Shown here: piece by piece, positions 11,849-26,010 of the stretch
How positions within the stretch are numbered: position 1 is the stretch's first letter
Layout: each line of letters begins with the position of its first letter
DNA from: Saxidomus purpurata
Taxonomy: Eukaryota > Mollusca > Bivalvia > Venerida > Veneridae
Length of the DNA stretch: 64,000 bases
Direction: 5' to 3'
Assembly (NCBI GenBank): GCA_022818135.1
Contig: JAFMSR010000002.1
Span: forward strand, 54,824,160 to 54,888,159
Notes under the pieces: generated by a model
What the model was told of the DNA's origin: nothing
The model's database searches: none
Seen by the model: the letters and a program-made list of their open reading frames with translations, nothing else
Position numbers and translations under genes: made by a program

Positions 11849-14800
11849 CACAGTGTCCTAGTGTACAATAAGCCGGAACGGAAGTTGCTGATCTGTACGT
11901 TGATGATCAGTTAGTTGTTGGCACGAATTGAAGCCACCATGGGCTAGATTTTGTATTGAAAATGTACATGTATTTAAATCGTCTTTTTTGAAGCAGATAT
12001 ATTTGGAGGCGAGTGTACCAGTTATTTATATTTTTACTGTAATAATCTTTTCTTGAAGTAAGGTGTAGTATACATGTAGTTGCAATCGGCCTTCGTTCTC
12101 AATTTGATTACTGTCGGCGTTGAAGAAAAAAATTGACTCGTAGACTTCCTTGAATCGAAAACAAACAATGAGCGACTGTACGCTTAATTGAAACTGTACA
12201 CAATCGTTAGTTGTGCAGAAGTATAAAAAGATCTGTTCGCTTAGTTGTCGGAATAATATGATATTTCTGATAAATTTAATGTTTGATACTATCATTAATG
12301 AATGATAACAAGTAGAAATTAATGTTATTTCTGCCATGGTTTCCTCCTCTCTTCAAAAGGCCTTTATCGTAGTTCTCACTTCAAGTAATTTTTCGTGTAT
12401 ATCGGGCCTGTTAAAGACGATTTATTATGTCCGGGATCGTAATGCATCCTTACTACAGAAGAAGCATAAAAATCTAGTTTTGAAGAATATAAGCCGAGTT
12501 GAATGTTTGCGTATTACACGTTGATATTTTGTGTCAGAATAGAGATAAACAAATTTAGTGGCACTGGAATATTTCAACTTTACTTGGTCGAATCATTAGA
12601 TAGCTATTGTGAATCAATAATTGACGGGCGCCACAGTGACAGAAACAAGCTAGACCCAGAACTGAACAGTTAATATTTCCCTGTGTTTTATTATAAACAG
12701 TAATAGTTAGATAGATTTTATGAGGTTGCTTACAGTTTCATTTGTTTCGTTTTAGGTTTGTCTCCAGAATATGTTTAGAGATCAGTCGTAATTGACGTAC
12801 GAGGACCAAGTAGACTACCTCTGAGTCATCAACTGGTCAAAATGAACATATCTTGGCATTATGAATTACCTATGGTTACATGTGGTTACTATGATGGAAA
12901 TGTATGAATGGGTGACCTTTTCCTTCGGTGTATAATTGGCATACATTATGCAAGCCAACCAGGTGTCAGCAAAACAGACTACTTAAGCATTGATTGGCGT
13001 GTAAGAAATAATGATAGTAAAACAGGACATTGTACATGTCCATCATAAAATGCACGAAACTTTAATTATATATGCAAATTAGACTACCCTGCAAGCATAT
13101 AATTATGGTGTTGGATGAGCAACATGTACCGGCAAAGAAGTGACATGGGGGATGGGGGGCAGCTGTGAAGTTGCTGAACAATAATATGGTTACAGAGATT
13201 AAATTCGAGAGACAAATGATAATGATGCATCAATATTGAGTGACAAGTTAATGCAAAACTGTAACAAAATCCTATGCACACCCAAACAGTATCTTGATCA
13301 TATACACCTGAAAAATCTTTAAAAAAACTACTTCATGCAAGACATATCATATTCAATATGCTATAGAAACTTTAAGGTAGCTAGGGTAACTTATAATGTA
13401 TTATTATAAATACTTTGCCCGTAAATATATCCCCCGCTACAGTATTCAGGTCTTAAATATAGAGGTTGGATCTTGAAACTACCCAACATGTACTAGAAAA
13501 ATTATGTTGATACCAAACAAGGGACACAATGAGAATATAAGAACATAATGTTCTAAATTTTCTATAACTGTTATTTTTCTTTTGTAATTCATAGAAAATT
13601 ACAAGCATCCTGTTTAATACATGCATCCTATAATCATTGCAAAAGCAGACCACTATATGTTCAGCATTGAATCAGAAATTTTGGTACGATTTATAGTGAA
13701 CAGGTTGACACTGCATACTTTTTGCAATTAAAATTATTGCTTTATAAATAAAATTCATTTACATACGTGTCTGAGTGATTGGCCGGCAAGCAACATGCTA
13801 ACTGCGCGACCGCGCTCTTGGTTATTCATTCGAACCATAACTGATTTTTAAAATCAAAATTCTGTTTTAAGGTTTGAATTGCGTCCTAGAATAATAAAAT
13901 GATAATGAAAATCGATATTTTTCGCTCACCTACATTTCCTCGTGCAAAATGGTGAAATCGGTGTCCCAAGTGTTAAGTACCATCGTCAGCCTAGTTGAAA
14001 AATTGTTATCATTTTTATACGGCCAATATTGCAAAACAACAGTAATTTGAAAAGTGTACAGGTTAGCAGTGGCTTACAAGTTTACATGTACCATAAATCT
14101 AATGGTTTTGAAATAGAAAAACGCTGTCCAATATGCATAAATGACGTCGATTAATACCTTTAATCCCGCGAAACAGTTATCCGAAGTAATTCGGATATTT
14201 CCATCTGAACCAAGTATGTCATGGAAGAAACGTTTTCGTTGCAAACGTCTTGCACTTTGAAATAGCTAATTAAAAACAAACTTATCGAAATGATGCATTT
14301 TAATATAAAAACAAACGTTCTTTAGATCATTTTGGGAACGTAGTCACATTGTTTATAACGTTACGTCACAAGTAATTCACGTAAGTCGTCTTTACGGGGG
14401 TGTAAGAATTAGATTTTCCAGCACTGGTAAAAACTGCAGAAATCCCTATCTGGTATGCAAAAAAACATAATCTGGCTTCATATTCAGTTGATAGGCAAAA
14501 CTTAGATAAAGAGTAGAAATCGGGGTCATGAAGACAGAAAAGCTAAGTCCTGTGAATTACCTTTCAGAAAAAAGTACAGTATCGTTTGTACGATGTATAG
14601 TGAACTGGTCTGCACTGAATATTTTTGACAGAATGTAAATTGCGTATTGCTCTTGTCCAATTAGATCTACTAACAAATAACGTGATCAAGGTGACTCCGG
14701 CAATTGTATGTGCTACTACTTATCGACCATTACTGCGCTTAATTGGATTATTACACAATTCGTAAAACAGTGTGCATCAACCTGCAATACACTTAAATCA

Positions 14801-15889
14801 AAATTTTGCATGGTTTAGCAATAAATGTTTAATCATTGCGTCCCATTGTCATGGGAAAAGTCAAAATTTACAGTCTGCATTGGTTTTTGGATCCTTTAGA
14901 GTAAACCATATGTAAAGGTGGAATTTGGGTTTCCTTAGTTGGTTTCCCACCCACAGAATGTATGGAACACACCTGTAGAATTTAAGAAAACAAATGTAAT
15001 TAAAATAAAAACATGCATCTAATCTACATACAAATCAACATACTCTTGAATTTCTTACTGACTGACGGTTTGAGATTATAGTTGTTTTCTTACACTCATG
15101 TATAGTAAGGATGCATTACAAACCCGGACATATATCAACATGGTCTTGAACTAGGCCAAATATACATTAAAATTACTTGAAGTGAAAAACAACTGCAATG
15201 ATAGCGGCTTTTTGAAACGTGGAAATCATGATAGAACACTAGATCTATAAATATTTTGACAAAACACAGATCTTAAAATATATTTATAAAACATGTAATT
15301 GCATGTTTGGCCAATCAATGTGACCAATGAATGCGTAATTTGGCCTGTTATACTCGATGCTAGTAAATCGAACATATGATTTGGTTTTATTCATTAGAAT
15401 TCTGACTATTAATTATTTGAAACTAATAGACATAAGTACAGTCTTATATCGAAATGTTGCAATTAAGAGTACAGTCGCGTCACTTTCATTGACGGATCAA
15501 AACAGTCATTTTTTCTGCATCAAGTCATTCAATCTCGATTCAAGAGAGTCAATGAGTCCGAAAAATATTTTTTTTCTTCCACGGCGGCACAATTATAGAC
15601 CAGAAACTATATACAGAATGAAATATGCGAACACAAAGTCATTTTGTTTTGCCGTTTCGTCAATTTGCCGATTGCAACTATACTACACCTTACTTGAAGA
15701 AAAGATGATCACAGTAAAAGTATAAATAACTGGTACACTCATCCCAAAAATATTCTCCTTCAAAAAAGACTATTTAAATAAACTTTCAATACAAAATCTA
15801 GACCGTGGTGGCTTCGTGCCAACAACTTACTGATCATCAGCGTACAGATCAGCATCTTCCGTTTCGGCTTACTGTACGCTAGGACACTG
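11849..15889. mobile_element. 4-kb element with long terminal inverted arms
   Basis: The left arm (about 11849-12480) reads as the reverse complement of the right arm (about 15090-15889). Matching landmarks, left then right: CAGTGTCCTAG / CTAGGACACTG at the edges; GATCTGTACGTTGATGATCAG / CTGATCATCAGCGTACAGATC; AAGTAAGGTGTAGTATA / TATACTACACCTTACTT; CCGGGATCGTAATGCATCC / GGATGCATTACAAACCCGG. The right edge is followed by TA; the left is preceded by CA, possibly a mutated TA. The 2.6 kb between the arms has no transposase-sized frame, though 13660-13730 and 14567-14645 are a diverged direct repeat. It is probably a non-autonomous, old TIR or foldback element. Confidence 0.7.
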
Positions 15890-16070
15890 TATTACCAAGC
15901 ACTGCAAATTCTTCGTAAGTTTTCACATTTGATTAGTTGTTTAAGCGATTCGACTCGTCCATGTATCATCGGACATCCTAACAACGTGTCGAGATTGTGC
16001 ATATCCACGTAACTTTTCCTTTCTCCTTTCCTTAGCAAGTTATTTCGGCATTGATAACCGCGGCCCGTAC

Positions 16071-16136
16071 CTTGGCCGACATGTTTGTTTGGATGAAAAT
16101 AGGTTTTATTGTCACGTGACATTAGCTAATTTGCAT
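16071..16136 (-). promoter_or_regulatory. Promoter-like patch: octamer, 10-bp E-box palindrome, ATG with donor
   Basis: Read on the minus strand: ATGCAAAT octamer (16129-16136), then the palindrome GTCACGTGAC (16111-16120), then AAACAAACATG with the ATG at 16080-16082. Four codons later (MSAK) there is a splice-donor-like AAG/GTACGG at 16071/16070. An overlapping longer frame starts at 16122 (76 aa, unrecognised). The motif order resembles the patch at 11071-11134, on the other side of the long-TIR element. Promoter activity is an inference. Confidence 0.3.
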
Positions 16137-18528
16137 TTAGAAGATGATACATCCAATTACTGATACCGTCGGTGTTTTCCTGCAGCCTCTGGCAGCGGAA
16201 AGGTTTATCAAGGGTCTGTATTTTTTGAAAAGTCGTTTGAAGAATAACTCTAGTGCATACATGAAAATCATTTTTACGTACATGTATGTTTAATTTATTG
16301 TAAGTGAAAGCGGGCCTTTAACTCCTAACATCAGTGTCACTTTAAATCATCTTTTTACTCAATCTAGTGCTCTACAGGTTCATTCACTAAAACTTGTTTT
16401 CGAGTCAAACTTAGAATTTAAAGTACGGGTTATAACTTTGTTATGCATTACAAAAATCAAAAATAAATTGTCACAAATGTTCAGCTAATCAACATTAAGT
16501 GCCTCGTCTAACACTGGCGTCCCTACCTCATAGGTCAATGTCATAGTTAGAGTTAAAAGGTTATAAAAAAACTAAAATTAAAATTACCATGCACAGTTGA
16601 TGAGCATATGGAGATGACATGTGACCTTGAAGGTCAGACCCACTCTAAGAGGTCAGTCATTTTAGAAATCATATATATGCACCATTTTATGTCCAGATTG
16701 AAACTCTTTAATACAGTGAAGGATTTTAAAATGAATTGGAACAAATGCCCAGTACATGGAGAATAAGTGTAATGCGCAAGTACCGGGTCCGCATCTGGGT
16801 AGGTCTAGGTCAATGACTGCGTGATACCTTTTTCTCATGGAGCATTTGTCACTTATGATGGACAGCTCTTATTTGGATTTTAGCTGCATTTCCACTATTT
16901 CGTAAACTTATTATTCAAATTAGGGTTGAAATATCTTTGTCTACGCGGTCTCCTACAACGTGCTTGTTAAGTCTGGTTTTTAGATTGCAAACGGTAGATG
17001 TGAGTCTTGTATTATACAATCTAGGCATAACTGTTGAAACGCTCAAAGTCACCTCAGTTTTTGTTGACGAGTTATGTTGCAATAACTTACATTGTCTTGC
17101 AATCACTGAAAGAAAACTACAGTTTGCACTTAACAAGCAATCAAGAACTGCTACAGCAATTGATTTTGAATGATTGGTTTCTTAGAAGTCACTATAAACG
17201 TCAAACAACGATCTAATAAATAAAGTGTAAAACATTATTAAGGTCATAAAATCAAATAAAGAAAACTTTCCAAGGAAACATTTTACTAGTATCTTGAAAA
17301 AACAACTAGTTTTAAGAAACATCTTGAAAATCATATTTATTGCTTTGAGACACACGGTATTTGCCATGGCAACCGGTTCCGAGCATTATTTTTAAAGTCT
17401 GTTACAGAAATAAAAGATATAACATTTGACGTCTTGAGAAATGTGAAGCACGAATTTAGTAACTATCGAAAAGCATAGTGACATACAGGAAAAAATTTAT
17501 TTTCGCTGCCAAGTACTTAATATGCACACTTTTCTTCTCGAACGATCAATCTGTTTTCGAAAAACCATTTGGCTTCTTTAATGCAGTTTAAGTGAAAGAC
17601 AATGGTTATCGATTTATATATCACAACAAGCATATTCTTTCTTAAGTAACAAAAGAATCTAATTTAAGTAATGTTACTTAGAAACCGGATATTATTAAAT
17701 CTTTATCTTAACTTTTGTATGTCTTTACTTTCAAATTGCTTCAAAATGAAAAAAAGTTGATTTAGATGAATGGAAATGATGTATAGTGTTTAGTTGTTTG
17801 AAACGCTGTTTCTATGGAAATGAAGGCAAAGTGACACATGTATATCAGTAACTTGACGCAACATTTTCAATTACTTAGAAAATATTTGATATGAGTTTGT
17901 ACAAAACAAAGTCTTGAAATTATCTCGATCATCTAATTTAGAAAAACCAAAATTGACAGTAGTTGTTAATGCACAATGCATTCCTGTTTGATATAGATGT
18001 ACATGTTTATATGATCACATGCTTGTAAAAAGCATTGATCAGAAATAAAATCTTGAAACTTGATATCGAACTCGGATTTTAGTTTCACAAAAACGGTTTG
18101 CAAAACATTTGATCATGGTTCATGTCAAGTGATTAGAAAAGTGCGTTAAATGAATTTTGCCTTTAAAATAATATGTGCTTTATAAATAAGATAACTCTTA
18201 TTTCAGATACCAAATTGTTCAGAAAAGGCAGTTAAGATTTTCGAAAGTGACTATCTGGCTTATAAATGTTTTCTTTGCTTCGAGTCCATCAATTTCTTTG
18301 TACTTGGAACCTGATATATATAAAGTATCACACTCCTTTATTCAAAATAATTATCCTAAAAATAGCATTATTATGCAGACAATACGCTTATCTAGGTAGT
18401 CCGAGTACTATGAATGTTTAAAAATAAATGGAAACAAAAACAACATTTCTTAACTAAACATTCACTACAGTTAGTTTCTCCCTAACTTCGTTCGTCCTAA
18501 AATAAAATATTGTTTTCTTACCTATCCT
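16137..18528. other. No gene recognised
   Basis: AT-rich. Overlapping frames on both strands at 16915-17216 are not supported by motifs or splice signals. A degenerate GTGACCTTGAAGGTCA stretch near 16620 resembles the GACCTTGACC-type repeat monomers. Confidence 0.45.
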
Positions 18529-18876
18529 TTAAAGCTGGTCGCTCTTAGATTTTGGTAAAAAAATAAAGTTCTTCAAACTGTATGTAAATAACGTATTTTA
18601 GAATATGGTCATTTAAAAAGACTCCAGTATAAATTCATCTCTAAATTTCAAGAAATACGCTACCAAATTCAAAAGCATTGCAAACGCTTTTGAAATTTCA
18701 ATATGAACATATAATGTAGCGGTGCCATGTAACCGACCTTTTCAATCGATTTCTGCAAATTCCTACCCAGATGTTTGCTTATAATTTCATTCTAGCCTTT
18801 AGTTTTATACTTATGAAGAAATGTCAATTTTCTTGAAAAAAATTTTTTCAACGGTAACCGAGAGCGAGCAACTTAA
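18529..18876. mobile_element. MITE family B, complete copy
   Basis: TTAA at both edges with ends AAAGCTGGTCGCTCTTAG and CGAGAGCGAGCAACTTAA. The inner order is reversed relative to the 6456 copy (the GATTTTGGTAAAAAAATAAAG block comes first). Inner inverted repeat CAAAAGCATTGCAAACGC near 18670. Confidence 0.75.
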
Positions 18877-20315
18877 AATAAAACATCACAGCACAATATG
18901 ATTGTACAAGTAGGATAGGTCGCAACTGTTTCTTTATTTAACATTCCAGTCACACTTTTTTAAGAAGTTCTCAACTTCAATGACATACATGCCTGATTGC
19001 ATTAAATGTCTCATACGTCTCCATTCACAATGACCCCCTCTCAATCGTCATCTGCATAGCTTATCAAAATGTCATTAGATATGAATGAATTATACATGCA
19101 TTACAGGAATACTGCAAGCCGGTTTCCACAACCAACTCCAATTATTTTTCTTTTATTTCTTTAGATTTTCTTTTCATTTAGGAAGAGGGAGAGGTAGAGA
19201 GAAACCAGATGCTGAAACAGTAGAAATGAAGCGTCTCTTTCATCTTTCTCTGTATATACTTTTATTATCATTTTAAAACTGAGTAAAAAGAAACAAATAG
19301 CTAACGAAGACAAAATCCTTATTCTTACAGTAGCTAACCTCGAAGTACTAGAAATTTATCGCACGAACTTTTATAAAACTGCGCGCTGTTTTCTACCTCC
19401 AAAAAACTCAAACACAGAATAGATACCGAAAAGAAATGATAAAAAGCTGCTACAGTAACTGTTTTTTTCTGAACTTTTTGTGCATGAAATAAATGACTAT
19501 TTACTAAAAAAAAGTGCAAATATTTAAAGGACAAAATTAGTGTTTGGGACCATATCAAACATTAAAGGACAATATAATAATTGGAGTGTGAAGAATCATT
19601 AAAGAGTTTTTTCTGGAAACTTGGCCGTTTGTGCACTGGAACCATTTCTTTTTTTAAGATGGGGGGGGGGGGGTCTATATGCTCTACAAAATGTTTGGTA
19701 ATAATTGGACATTCCAGTAAAGAAGGAATTCTAAAGAATTGTCAAACAGGGACTAGGTGTCTTTTATTAAGTTATCCAGAATTTTCGGCTCAGTTGAGCA
19801 TGCCCTAAACGCCACCAATAATACATGCAGCATATGGCACAATGTGCACATGTACGTATTTATACAATCCAGATGTACTTTCACTCAACCCTATGATACT
19901 GCTTTTTGCCACTGAATTGGAAATGTTTAATTGCAAGCCTGAGAAATAACAGTATTGTCTTATATGTCATGTCGCTAAGCATCTTTAATTTGATCATAGA
20001 CTTTATTACCGCAATATACTGGCTGTTTAATTGCATGCAGGCCATGCGTTCGATCTAATAAAAGTACATATTTCTTGGTACAATCATGTATGAGGATGTT
20101 TGAAAATACATTTTGCAGCAAGCGATTTCACAGTTTGGAAAACTACAGATTAGTATCGCAAATATAAGAAAAAGTTTTGTCTTTGAACGTTGGATGACAT
20201 TCACGAGCTTGAGGTTATAAATTAATAATCATGATGTTCTTTTGTTACGTACCTTTAAATCAAATGCAGCTATAGTTTAAGTATAAAATGTGTAGTTTAA
20301 GTGTTTGCTAATGAA
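18877..20315. other. No gene recognised; short poly-G
   Basis: Contains a G homopolymer of about 12 at 19661-19673. Frames at 19085-19276, 19334-19558 and 19581-19808 show no recognised domain. Confidence 0.45.
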
Positions 20316-20560
20316 AGTTATATATACTATATATATATATATATATTATATTATTAAAATTTTTTTTTTTTTTCATTATTTTTTTTTTTTTTTACTTTTC
20401 CCCATTTTATTACAATAAGGCCATATTGAAAATATGATGAAATATTGAATTGTCTGTATAAATATCATAATATGTTACCTTCTCAAAATAAAGAATTTAT
20501 TATTATTATTACTTATTATTATTATTATTATTATTATTAGTAGTAGCAGTAGTATATTGT
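20316..20560. repeat. Simple repeats: (AT)n, poly-T and (TTA)n
   Basis: A (TA)n run at about 20326-20350, poly-T tracts at 20361-20395, and (ATT)n/(AGT)n at 20500-20555. An oligo-T/A-rich context such as this can mark an old retroelement tail, but no body is recognisable. Confidence 0.7.
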
Positions 20561-21680
20561 CATTACTACTGAAATGGCCAGCCCTTTCTTATTTATGAGA
20601 CATCTTATGGTCTCAGCAGGCTTATCTTTTGAAATCAGGCAACAGGACTGGTATGTATGCATACCTGCGCTTAACCATTATACAAGTGGCTGCGGCTCGC
20701 CACCCGGTCATATCAAAATTGACACCTGCAGGGATTTGATACTTTAACCAAGGTGTCTATTACAATAGACCAAGGGAGACATTTAATAATATACCTTAGG
20801 GCAACAGAAACACAAGAATATTCATTTCGTCTTTAATATTTATTGAAAAGTAAGCTTTTTAATGAAAACTGATAGGTAGTAAAGTTGAAATTTATATCTG
20901 TCTACAAAATTGATCAGTAGCAGGCGGTATTCAAAAACGGTTATATCTTAGTACCGATCGCGCTTAAATCGAGCACACACGGCACGATCTTGGCTACCGT
21001 GTCTGACTTTACCAGAACATACCACAAAAGCTCCTAAAAAATTGAAATATTTTGGCTGTGGAATAGAACGTCATCATACAGGTACTGGGTATGCGGATTT
21101 TTTATAAAGAAATGAAAATATCTTTAGATTTTGATTATTTCAGAATGTTTACAGAAAAAGGTGCATGTATAACGCACTACTTTTACGTTGTTAATGAGTT
21201 TTAAAACACACACCAAAACTAATCAATAAAACAGTAATTTTGATCTTGACCATGATCCAAATTCATAGCATCCTCTCGTAACTACTTCAACGACTAGTTG
21301 TATTCTCTAGCAGAGCTATTAAATAATATTTAGGTAAAAACGATTGATACAATATAAAGATCACATTTGAGAAATACTTCTGAATCACCTGTGCATGTTT
21401 GTTACACAATTAGCCTGCATATTCATGAGTCGGCTTTTTTCTAATCGAACCATTTTCACAATTAACTCTTTCAAATTTTCCGCAGGGAATAATAAGTTAA
21501 ACTGTTTTTCTGATTAAAACAACTCTTAAATTCAAGTTTACGGCAATACAATATTTTTCAAGACATGTGCCATTTTCAGACTAGATTTTGCCTCGGAAGA
21601 CTTTCATTACGCCGTAATTAACGATTTTCCGGCGATATGTGACATTTTATTTTAAGCACGCATGTCGTTATTATTGATTT
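20561..21680. other. No gene recognised
   Basis: Mixed AT-rich DNA. A short stretch at about 20940-21000 is more CpG-containing but carries no frame or motif I can support. Confidence 0.45.
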
Positions 21681-22690
21681 AACTAGAGCTATCACTAAAT
21701 GTGATTAATATCCCCGAAAGACTGCTTTATAAACTGAGGAAGTTTGTAGTAACAGAATACCTTGCAAACAAACTAAAAGGAGATATTGTTCTTGGCAATA
21801 ACTCTGTAATTTGTCAAGATAGAGTTATGGTTCTTTTACACTAGATTTCCTCTCAATGTGCTTGACCATTGTATGAAGGTGTAGTGAATTCCAACCAATA
21901 GTTTTCGAATTATGCTCCGGACAAGTAAAAGTAACAAAGGGCAATAACTCTGAAATGAGTCAAGATAGAGTTATTGTTCTTTTGCACTGCACTTCCTCTC
22001 ATTGTGCCTGACCATTGTATGAAGTTGTATTGAATTCCAACCAGTAGTTTTCGAATAATGCTCCGGACAAGGAAAAGTAACAAAGGGCAATAACTTTGTA
22101 ATTAGTCAAGATGGAGTTATGGTTCCTGAGCACTGCACTTCCTCTCTTTGTGCTTGACCATTGTATGAAGTTGTATTGAATTCCAACTGGTAGTTTTAAA
22201 TTATGCTTTGGAAAGAAAAAGTAACAAAGGGCAATAACTCTGTAATTTTTCAAGATGGAGTTATGGTTCTTGTGCACTGCACTCCCTCTCAATGTGCTTG
22301 ACCATTGTATGAAGTTGTATTGAATTCAATCAAGAAGTTTTCAAGTTATGCTCCGGACAAGGAAAAATAACAAAGAGCAATAACTCTGTAATTAGTCAAG
22401 ATGGAGTTATAGTTCTTGTGCACTGCACTTCCTCTCAATGTGCTTGACCATTGTATGAAGTTGTATTGATTTCCAATAAGTAGTTTTCAAGTTATGCTCC
22501 GGACAAGGAAAACTAACAAAGGGCAATAACTCTGTAATTAGTCAAGATGGAGTTATAGTTCTTGTGCACTGCACTTCCTCCCAATGTGCATAACCATTGT
22601 ATGAAGTTGTATTAAATTCCAACTAGTAGTTTTCAAGTTATGCTCCGGACAAGGAAAATGCAACAGTCCGCCCGACCGACCGACCACCGG
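21681..22690. mobile_element. Helitron-like element with six 146-bp monomers
   Basis: The left edge is AACTAGAGCT followed by the hairpin ATCAC-taaat-GTGAT (21691-21705); on the minus strand that reads as a hairpin followed by AGCTCTAGTT, like a Helitron 3' end (CTAG then T). About six tandem monomers follow. The block AAAGGGCAATAACTCTG recurs at about 21790, 21935, 22081, 22225, 22371 and 22517, a spacing of 144-146 bp. The array closes in CCGACCGACCGACC at about 22668-22684. The reading frames in it are repeat artefacts. Confidence 0.7.
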
Positions 22691-25467
22691 GTGACTCCTG
22701 TATAAAAAGCGCAATCTCTGTCTTTTTTTCAAGGTAAATGGCCGAAAAGTTGGGCTTTGGAAAAATCGTTTTAGAATTTAACACAAGTTAAAGAAACTTC
22801 GCTTACATATTGTATTCTACATTTTTTACATGTTATAATACAAGATGAATTACTTTAGTAGATGTGCAAGCGAGATTTACTCTAAATTTGAACATAAGAC
22901 ATCTTGCATGAAAGTTTGAATAATCCGTGTGCAGTGTGTACACCTAGGCCTAATGCATCGGCTTGAATGGGTGTTGGCGGGATCACGGGGTGTCGATGAA
23001 TATTCTGAACTGACTTGAAAATCCATAAAGTTTTTACCTCGTTTATAGGTCAGTACTGGTTTTAATTGTGTAATTGTTTGAAATTACTTGAATAAATCCA
23101 AGTATTGATGTAAAATACGTCGAATATTAGGTAGCGGAAATAAATGACACGATAATTATTAGAATGCTTATGGTAATTATTATAAACCAGTGCTTGAACC
23201 TATGACTCAGTACTCAGTATAACGTTGATGAGCATGAATTGTTATTGCATTGTCTCAGTGTTTTCATCACCACAACCCTAAATGTGAAATTCACAAAACT
23301 GTAAATTATGGTAATTCTAAATTTCTTCTAAATTATCTAGAACAGTAAAATTTTCGTTAAAAACGGTTTCTGATACTAATTTCAAATATCCCTCTTTGAT
23401 AAAAATATCCTCCAAACACTAAATTTATTGACAGTGTTGACCTGTCTAACCGTATAAGAATTTCCTTTTCCGTGCATTTATGAAACAAACCTCGTCAATT
23501 TGATCAATTGGTTCAATATAGTGCTGTATTTTCTCCAAAGTGACGTTTTCACACCAAAAACTGACCATTAGAGATTCATGAGAAGTACCAAATACCAATT
23601 CTTGAAGACGATTACATCAAAGCCACAAATTAGTTAAAAACATTAGGGTGCTTAGTAATTCAATCCGATCGAAATAAAGTGGAGCATAAGAAGCAGTAAA
23701 AGTTTCAAAATTCCGTTTTACACTTTACATCTGCCCAAGAACATCTTCTTAAAGGATTTGAATGATCAAACGTTGCCACATGTCTGTTAATTCTATTTTA
23801 GTGAATGATAAATAGTCATCTGTGTTATTGATTGAGTTGTTTACAACGCTGCGGAACAATGAGTTTGGACCTATCTTTATAACTCTGATGGAATGTTAAA
23901 TATAAATCTTTGATCTTATGAATTTGAAATATTCATCAAAATATCTTAAAAATAGAAACAACTTCAAGATTTCTTTTAGGTGTATACTTAGAAAAGTGGT
24001 TGAGTGTATAACGTGTCTTATTAAAAGCACTGTCAATAAACGATTAGTATCCTAGGTTTAAACTTTTATCTTGAAATAGAATTGTAAGTTTTAATTAGTT
24101 TGATTAAAGTAATATTTAGTCTTAAATTCCAGCTGTGGTGCTGTTTAAGCTCAACGTAGCATTATTACTTTAGATGAACTACATGTATGTGCGGCCGTCG
24201 ATGACCGTCGTACGCCCGTTCATCTACCGCTTGTTTTTTTAACATTGTTACAGGGATTGAAAGTTGATGAAAATGGTCCTCTCTTAAGGCTAATTAAATA
24301 TCAATTATGTGGTTAAATGAACATTTGCTATGGCAAGATGACATAGCGTAAGTTATGATCAAATGGCTCTTTTAACTTTGTTTACGGACGAAGATTCAAT
24401 AATACACACTCGGAACATAATGTATATAATTCTTAAACAATAACTCTTTTTAAGGTATAAATACGGTAACCTTTGAATTGCCTCTTTTTAGAGTAAATAA
24501 AAATCCTACAATAATGTTGCCCTGTCTCGGATAGTTGATGTCACTTGATTCCACATAGAAATATACAAGAAAATTTAAACAAATCGCATTACCTAGTGAT
24601 TTCACATTTGGTGTTCTTCAAACCGTATCCCATAGGTAAAAATTGACATCGCCACAAGACAAAAAGTAAATGTAATAAACATCAATGTCTAGAACTTAGG
24701 TATTTCGATTGTGTCTATATATACGATGCAGTAGTTTTCTTCAACTGTGTGCAGCTCATGGCCCTGATGTTTGAATTGGCTCGTCCGAATGTTGCTTTCT
24801 TCAAATAGACAGGTATTCAAGAAAAACTGCTTTTTTTTCTTCAAAATTTTGTAAAATTCTGGGTCTTAATTAACTACTGTAACAGCAATTTATATTTCAA
24901 TTTATTTGCCAGAAACCGCTACGCTAGTCCGTGCTGCATCAACTACGGATTTTACATTTTTAACATAGGTATGTATTCGTGTTTAACTTTTAAGATAATA
25001 TTGTACTAGGACATAAATTCATTTGATATATTATAGCATTCTGTAGTGCTATTTAAATCATACGTCTTGGGTCTTGTTTTGCCCCGACCGAATTGAAATA
25101 TTTTTGGACAGTTTCTGTATGTATCAGGTTTTGTTCTCTTTGACCTTGACTCTTTTTTGATGTTAATAGTGTTAGTAAGGCTGTAGTAACTACAAAATGA
25201 GAAAAACAATTTGCAGTTTTCTGATTGGATTCTCTCTTTGTCTCAGCTTATGTATGACCATTAAGATGGCCTCCATTTATCCAAATAATTTGCCGGCTTT
25301 ATGTGAAAATATCAAGAAATCATAGACAAGCCATGTAAATGCTTGTCTGATATTAGTTACTCTGAATTAGAATTCTAGAGGAATAAAAAATGTCATCTTG
25401 CAATTGTTACATGGGAATTATAAAATCTTCTTCTTTGTGAAACCATTTATGTATCAGTTATATCTAC
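22691..25467. other. No gene recognised
   Basis: AT-rich DNA with no frame above background, no shared repeat family and no RNA gene I can recognise. The 67-residue minus-strand frame at 25006-25209 lacks motifs. Confidence 0.45.
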
Positions 25468-26010
25468 TACACTGCGGATGAACGGCCACCGGATATTGGG
25501 GCGAAAGTGAGCACAGATAATTAGTTTTCGCGAAGAACGTGCTACAATTGGTGTAAGTTAAAATCCGATATTTAATCTAATACACACTATCTTGTGTTTC
25601 TTTGTGTGTTTTTGGATACTTCGATGACTATCTTAGTCCAGTGTATACCCGAGCTGTAAATAATGTCGGTTAATATGTTAAAATATCAAAAAGAAGACCG
25701 CCTGCTCACTTGAACAGTTCGACCGTTGGTAATGTTTACCGTTTTATTTTGCAAATGTGCTTAGATTTGAATAACCTGAATCGAGCAATTTATTTGCGCA
25801 AGTACCAGACATAAGTGTTCAAGATTTTATCAACAAACGTGCTTTCGAGGCCAAAATATTGATACATATGTAACTCAAGTTAGTGTACTGGGTATTGTTT
25901 ATTTTGTTTTTTGGTGTACCGGAGTATTGATACTAATGTGTACTGAGTATTGGGCATTAAAAGTGAGTAATAGAAATATTCTGCTGCCTTTAAAAGCGTT
26001 GTATTAGCTC

